Positions 17,029 through 18,051 of a stretch of DNA of 18,051 bases are shown one piece after another. This stretch comes from Fidelibacterota bacterium (lineage in GTDB: Bacteria; Fidelibacterota; UBA2242), in contig JAUSPJ010000168.1 in NCBI GenBank assembly GCA_030655795.1, positions 1 to 18,051 of the forward strand, read 5' to 3'. Below the pieces are notes generated by a model that saw only the letters and a program-made list of their open reading frames with translations, was not told the origin of the DNA and did not search any database. Made by a program: the position numbers and the translations under genes. Within the stretch, counting starts at the first letter, position 1. Each line of letters opens with the position of its first letter.

Positions 17029-17292
17029 ATAGATAAATTTATTCTATCGAATGATTGTCCTAATATTACTCCGCCGTCTTTACCTGAATTGGATGTTTCA
17101 TTTAGAAATGATGGAACAGGACAAGTTCCAACAAGTGATTGGTTAGGATAAAGTGTCTATTATTTCGAAAATTTCGTGTATCCAGTTGCATATCCGGTTT
17201 CCGGTGTCAAAATATACATAAATATACAGGATTTGGAATTTTCTGAAGGAACACCTTAGGAGTATGAAGATAGGGGAGAAGCATTGCTGTAA
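17029..17292 (+). pseudogene. Unidentified reading-frame remnant with internal stops, right of the IS
   Basis: One plus-strand frame can be read from the IS edge through 17290-17292 with stops at 17149-17151 (TAA) and 17257-17259 (TAG). Translated pieces such as SLPELDVSFRNDGTGQVP, VYYFENFVYPVAYPV and SGVKIYINIQDLEFSEGTP look protein-like (alternating hydrophobic strands), but no start or family is recognisable. It may be the 3' end of a decayed gene, or chance. No other feature is seen between the IS and the tRNA-Leu. Confidence 0.25.
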
Positions 17293-17320
17293 AAACAAAA
17301 ATATCCGCCATTATCGACGG
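17291..17320 (-). terminator. Probable terminator downstream of tRNA-Leu
   Basis: On the minus strand a 5-bp stem (ccgtc/ggcgg, one G-T pair; 17305-17320) with loop gataat is followed by a T-rich run (atatttttgttttt), 12 bp past the tRNA 3' end. The stem is short. Confidence 0.45.
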
Positions 17321-17331
17321 GTAAAGAGAAG

Positions 17332-17416
17332 TGCCGAAGGCCGGACTTGAACCGGCACGTAGAAAACCTACGAGGGATTTTAAGTCCCTTGCGTCTACCA
17401 CTTCCGCCACTTCGGC
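17332..17416 (-). tRNA. tRNA-Leu(UAA)
   Basis: 85 nt. Acceptor GCCGAAG pairs with CTTCGGC, discriminator A. D arm GCGGAAGTGGTAGACGC with the conserved GG. Anticodon stem AGGGA/TCCCT and loop CTTAAAA give anticodon TAA (17380-17382). Long variable arm CGTAG-GTTTT-CTACG marks it as class II (Leu). T arm GCCGG-TTCAAGT-CCGGC. All stems pair perfectly. CCA is not encoded. It lies downstream of four truncated tRNA copies and is the intact parent of three of them. Confidence 0.97.
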
Positions 17417-17447
17417 ACTGTGATAAATTTTTTTAAAAAAGCGTTTT

Positions 17448-17523
17448 AAACCTACGAGGGCTTTTAAGTCCCTTGCGTCTACTCCCAAAGGGATCTCTGT
17501 TGAGACACTTCCGCCACTTCGGC
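17448..17523 (-). pseudogene. Truncated tRNA-Leu copy 1 with D-loop insertion
   Basis: Retains the acceptor 5' strand, D arm, anticodon arm (TAA) and half the variable arm; variable-arm closure, T arm and acceptor 3' strand are absent. One change in the anticodon stem creates an A-G mismatch. The D loop holds a 23-bp insert at 17483-17505. It cannot fold as a tRNA. Confidence 0.9.
17483..17505. repeat. 23-bp double mini-hairpin insert 1 (Leu type)
   Basis: Plus strand: hairpin TCCC-AAA-GGGA directly followed by hairpin TCTC-TGTT-GAGA. Removing it restores the parental D-loop sequence exactly (gcgtctac joined to cacttcc). It lies between the two conserved D-loop guanines. No target duplication. 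Confidence 0.85.
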
Positions 17524-17553
17524 ACTGTGATAAATTTTTTTAAAAAGCGTTTT

Positions 17554-17629
17554 AAATCTACGAGGGCTTTTAAGTCCCTTGCGTCTACTCCCAAAGGGAT
17601 CTCTGTTGAGACACTTCCGCCACTTCGGC
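17554..17629 (-). pseudogene. Truncated tRNA-Leu copy 2 with D-loop insertion
   Basis: Same structure as copy 1, with one further substitution at the variable-arm edge. Insert at 17589-17611 is identical to that of copy 1. Confidence 0.9.
17589..17611. repeat. 23-bp double mini-hairpin insert 2 (Leu type)
   Basis: Identical in sequence and position within the tRNA to insert 1. Confidence 0.85.
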
Positions 17630-17659
17630 ACTGTGATAAAAATTTGTAAAAAGCGTTTT

Positions 17660-17735
17660 AAATCTGCGAGGGCTTTTAAGTCCCTTGCGTCTGCTCCCAA
17701 AGGGATCTCTGTTGAGACACTTCCGCCACTTCGGC
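17660..17735 (-). pseudogene. Truncated tRNA-Leu copy 3 with D-loop insertion
   Basis: As copies 1 and 2, with two more substitutions (cta to ctg near the variable arm and next to the insert). Insert at 17695-17717. The most diverged unit and the one nearest the Cys copy. Confidence 0.9.
17695..17717. repeat. 23-bp double mini-hairpin insert 3 (Leu type)
   Basis: Identical to inserts 1 and 2, although the flanking tRNA sequence has changed. Confidence 0.85.
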
Positions 17736-17748
17736 ACTGGAAAAAACG

Positions 17749-17821
17749 AGGCGACGACCGGATTCCTCCATAGGAGTCCCTGATGGGAGAACCGGTGAAT
17801 AACGATTATGAAATCGTTATT
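17749..17821 (-). pseudogene. Truncated tRNA-Cys copy (3' part) with T-loop insertion
   Basis: Keeps the acceptor 3' strand with discriminator T, the T arm and a changed anticodon arm of tRNA-Cys; D arm and acceptor 5' strand are absent. The T loop is split between C56 and G57 by a 23-bp insert (17766-17788). The anticodon-arm counterpart has become a perfect 9-bp stem, aataacgat/atcgttatt with a 6-nt loop (17798-17821), in place of the anticodon. Confidence 0.85.
17766..17788. repeat. 23-bp double mini-hairpin insert (Cys type)
   Basis: Plus strand: hairpin CTCC-ATA-GGAG directly followed by hairpin TCCC-TGAT-GGGA. Same length and architecture (4-bp stem with 3-nt loop, then 4-bp stem with 4-nt loop) as the Leu inserts but different sequence. 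Removing it restores ggattc joined to gaaccgg, exactly the intact tRNA-Cys. Confidence 0.85.
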
Positions 17822-17868
17822 TTCCACTTTACATGAAGCATCTCAATATATTCAAAAATCAGATTTCG

Positions 17869-17941
17869 AGGCGACGACCGGATTCGAACCGGTGGATAAC
17901 GGTTTTGCAGACCGCTCCCTTAGCCACTTGGGTACGTCGCC
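17869..17941 (-). tRNA. tRNA-Cys(GCA)
   Basis: 73 nt. Acceptor GGCGACG/CGTCGCC, discriminator T as usual for tRNA-Cys. Anticodon loop CTGCAAA gives GCA (17906-17908). T arm ACCGG-TTCGAAT-CCGGT. CCA is not encoded. It is upstream of the truncated copies and tRNA-Leu on the minus strand, so all may lie on one transcript. Confidence 0.97.
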
Positions 17942-18020
17942 AACTCACTCTAACAATAGCGTTGAAAAATAAGTGTTTTGATAATAAAAACCAACAGATT
18001 TCAATTTGGTTCAAATAAAA

Positions 18021-18051
18021 TAAAAAGAGGGTGGAAAACCACCCCCTTTTA
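18021..18051 (-). terminator. Rho-independent terminator of a minus-strand gene beyond the right edge
   Basis: Stem gggtgg/ccaccc (18029-18044) around a 4-nt loop, extended past one A-C mismatch by G-C and A-T pairs. On the minus strand it is followed by tctttttatttta. It separates the tRNA-Cys unit from whatever lies upstream. It could act in both directions. Confidence 0.65.

Larger units (their letters stand above)
17417..17735 (-). repeat. Tandem array of three truncated tRNA-Leu units (period 106-107 bp)
   Basis: Units at 17417-17523 (107 bp), 17524-17629 and 17630-17735 (106 bp each). Each consists of a 30-bp AT-rich spacer (ending in ...gcgtttt on the plus strand) and a 76-bp truncated tRNA-Leu containing a 23-bp insertion. 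Divergence from the intact gene grows stepwise with distance: at the variable-arm edge cctac (intact and unit 1), tctac (unit 2), tctgc (unit 3). Confidence 0.9.

Noticed and set aside
17417..17735. CRISPR-like array
   Set aside because: Units of 106 bp are repeated almost whole, with no short repeat/variable spacer alternation; the content is tRNA-derived.
17749..17765. Phage attachment-site remnant at the tRNA-Cys 3' end
   Set aside because: A 3' tRNA fragment is typical of att sites, but no integrase is near, the copy extends through the anticodon arm, and it carries a loop insert; a local duplication fits better.
17207..17827. Minus-strand frames repeating VDARDLKALVG-like peptides
   Set aside because: These are translations of the tRNA-Leu gene and its tandem truncated copies, not protein genes.

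Overview
The window looks like chromosomal DNA of a Gram-negative bacterium of moderate GC content. Three proteins carry type II signal peptides ending in a lipobox cysteine (M49-like peptidase, SMP-30-like protein, Ig-like lipoprotein). A lipoprotein with a carboxypeptidase-regulatory-like fold plus Ig-like repeats, next to an M49 metallopeptidase, suggests the Fibrobacterota-Chlorobiota-Bacteroidota (FCB) group or a neighbouring candidate phylum. That placement is inference only; no rRNA or universal marker is present.

Layout. 1-2932 (minus): peptidase T followed by an M49-like zinc peptidase lipoprotein cut by the window edge, a probable peptide-degradation pair. 3181-6544 (plus): a chain of housekeeping and small genes: a two-TM hypothetical protein, uracil phosphoribosyltransferase (upp), a Zn-ribbon protein, an SMP-30-like lipoprotein, a DUF2007-like small protein, and a cation diffusion facilitator broken by one in-frame TAG. 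6593-7397: hairpin-rich repeats bracketing a MntA/HepT toxin-antitoxin pair (minus). 7756-9234 (minus): a cobalamin-binding radical SAM protein, divergent from a histidine kinase/OmpR-type response regulator operon (9375-11086). 11091-11213: three short palindromic repeats. 11257-12498 (minus): Ig-like lipoprotein.

12666-17292 is a decaying accessory patch. A solitary type I restriction subunit hsdR (1071 codons) is broken by two in-frame TGA codons, with no hsdM or hsdS in view. An intact IS630-family element with matched inverted repeats and flanking TA lies 7 bp from the hsdR start. Beyond it is an unidentified reading-frame remnant with internal stops.

17332-17941 (minus) is the most unusual part. 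Intact tRNA-Cys(GCA) and tRNA-Leu(UAA) bracket four truncated tRNA copies: three tandem 5' parts of tRNA-Leu (period 106 bp) and one 3' part of tRNA-Cys. Each truncated copy carries a clean 23-bp insertion in a tRNA loop: the D loop, exactly between the two conserved Gs, in the Leu copies, and the T loop in the Cys copy. The Leu and Cys insertions differ in sequence but share one architecture: two abutting mini-hairpins of 4-bp pyrimidine/purine stems, the first with a 3-nt and the second with a 4-nt loop on the plus strand. I know of no described bacterial element with this form; double-hairpin elements of fungal mitochondrial DNA are the closest analogy I can name. This is the best candidate for something undescribed here.
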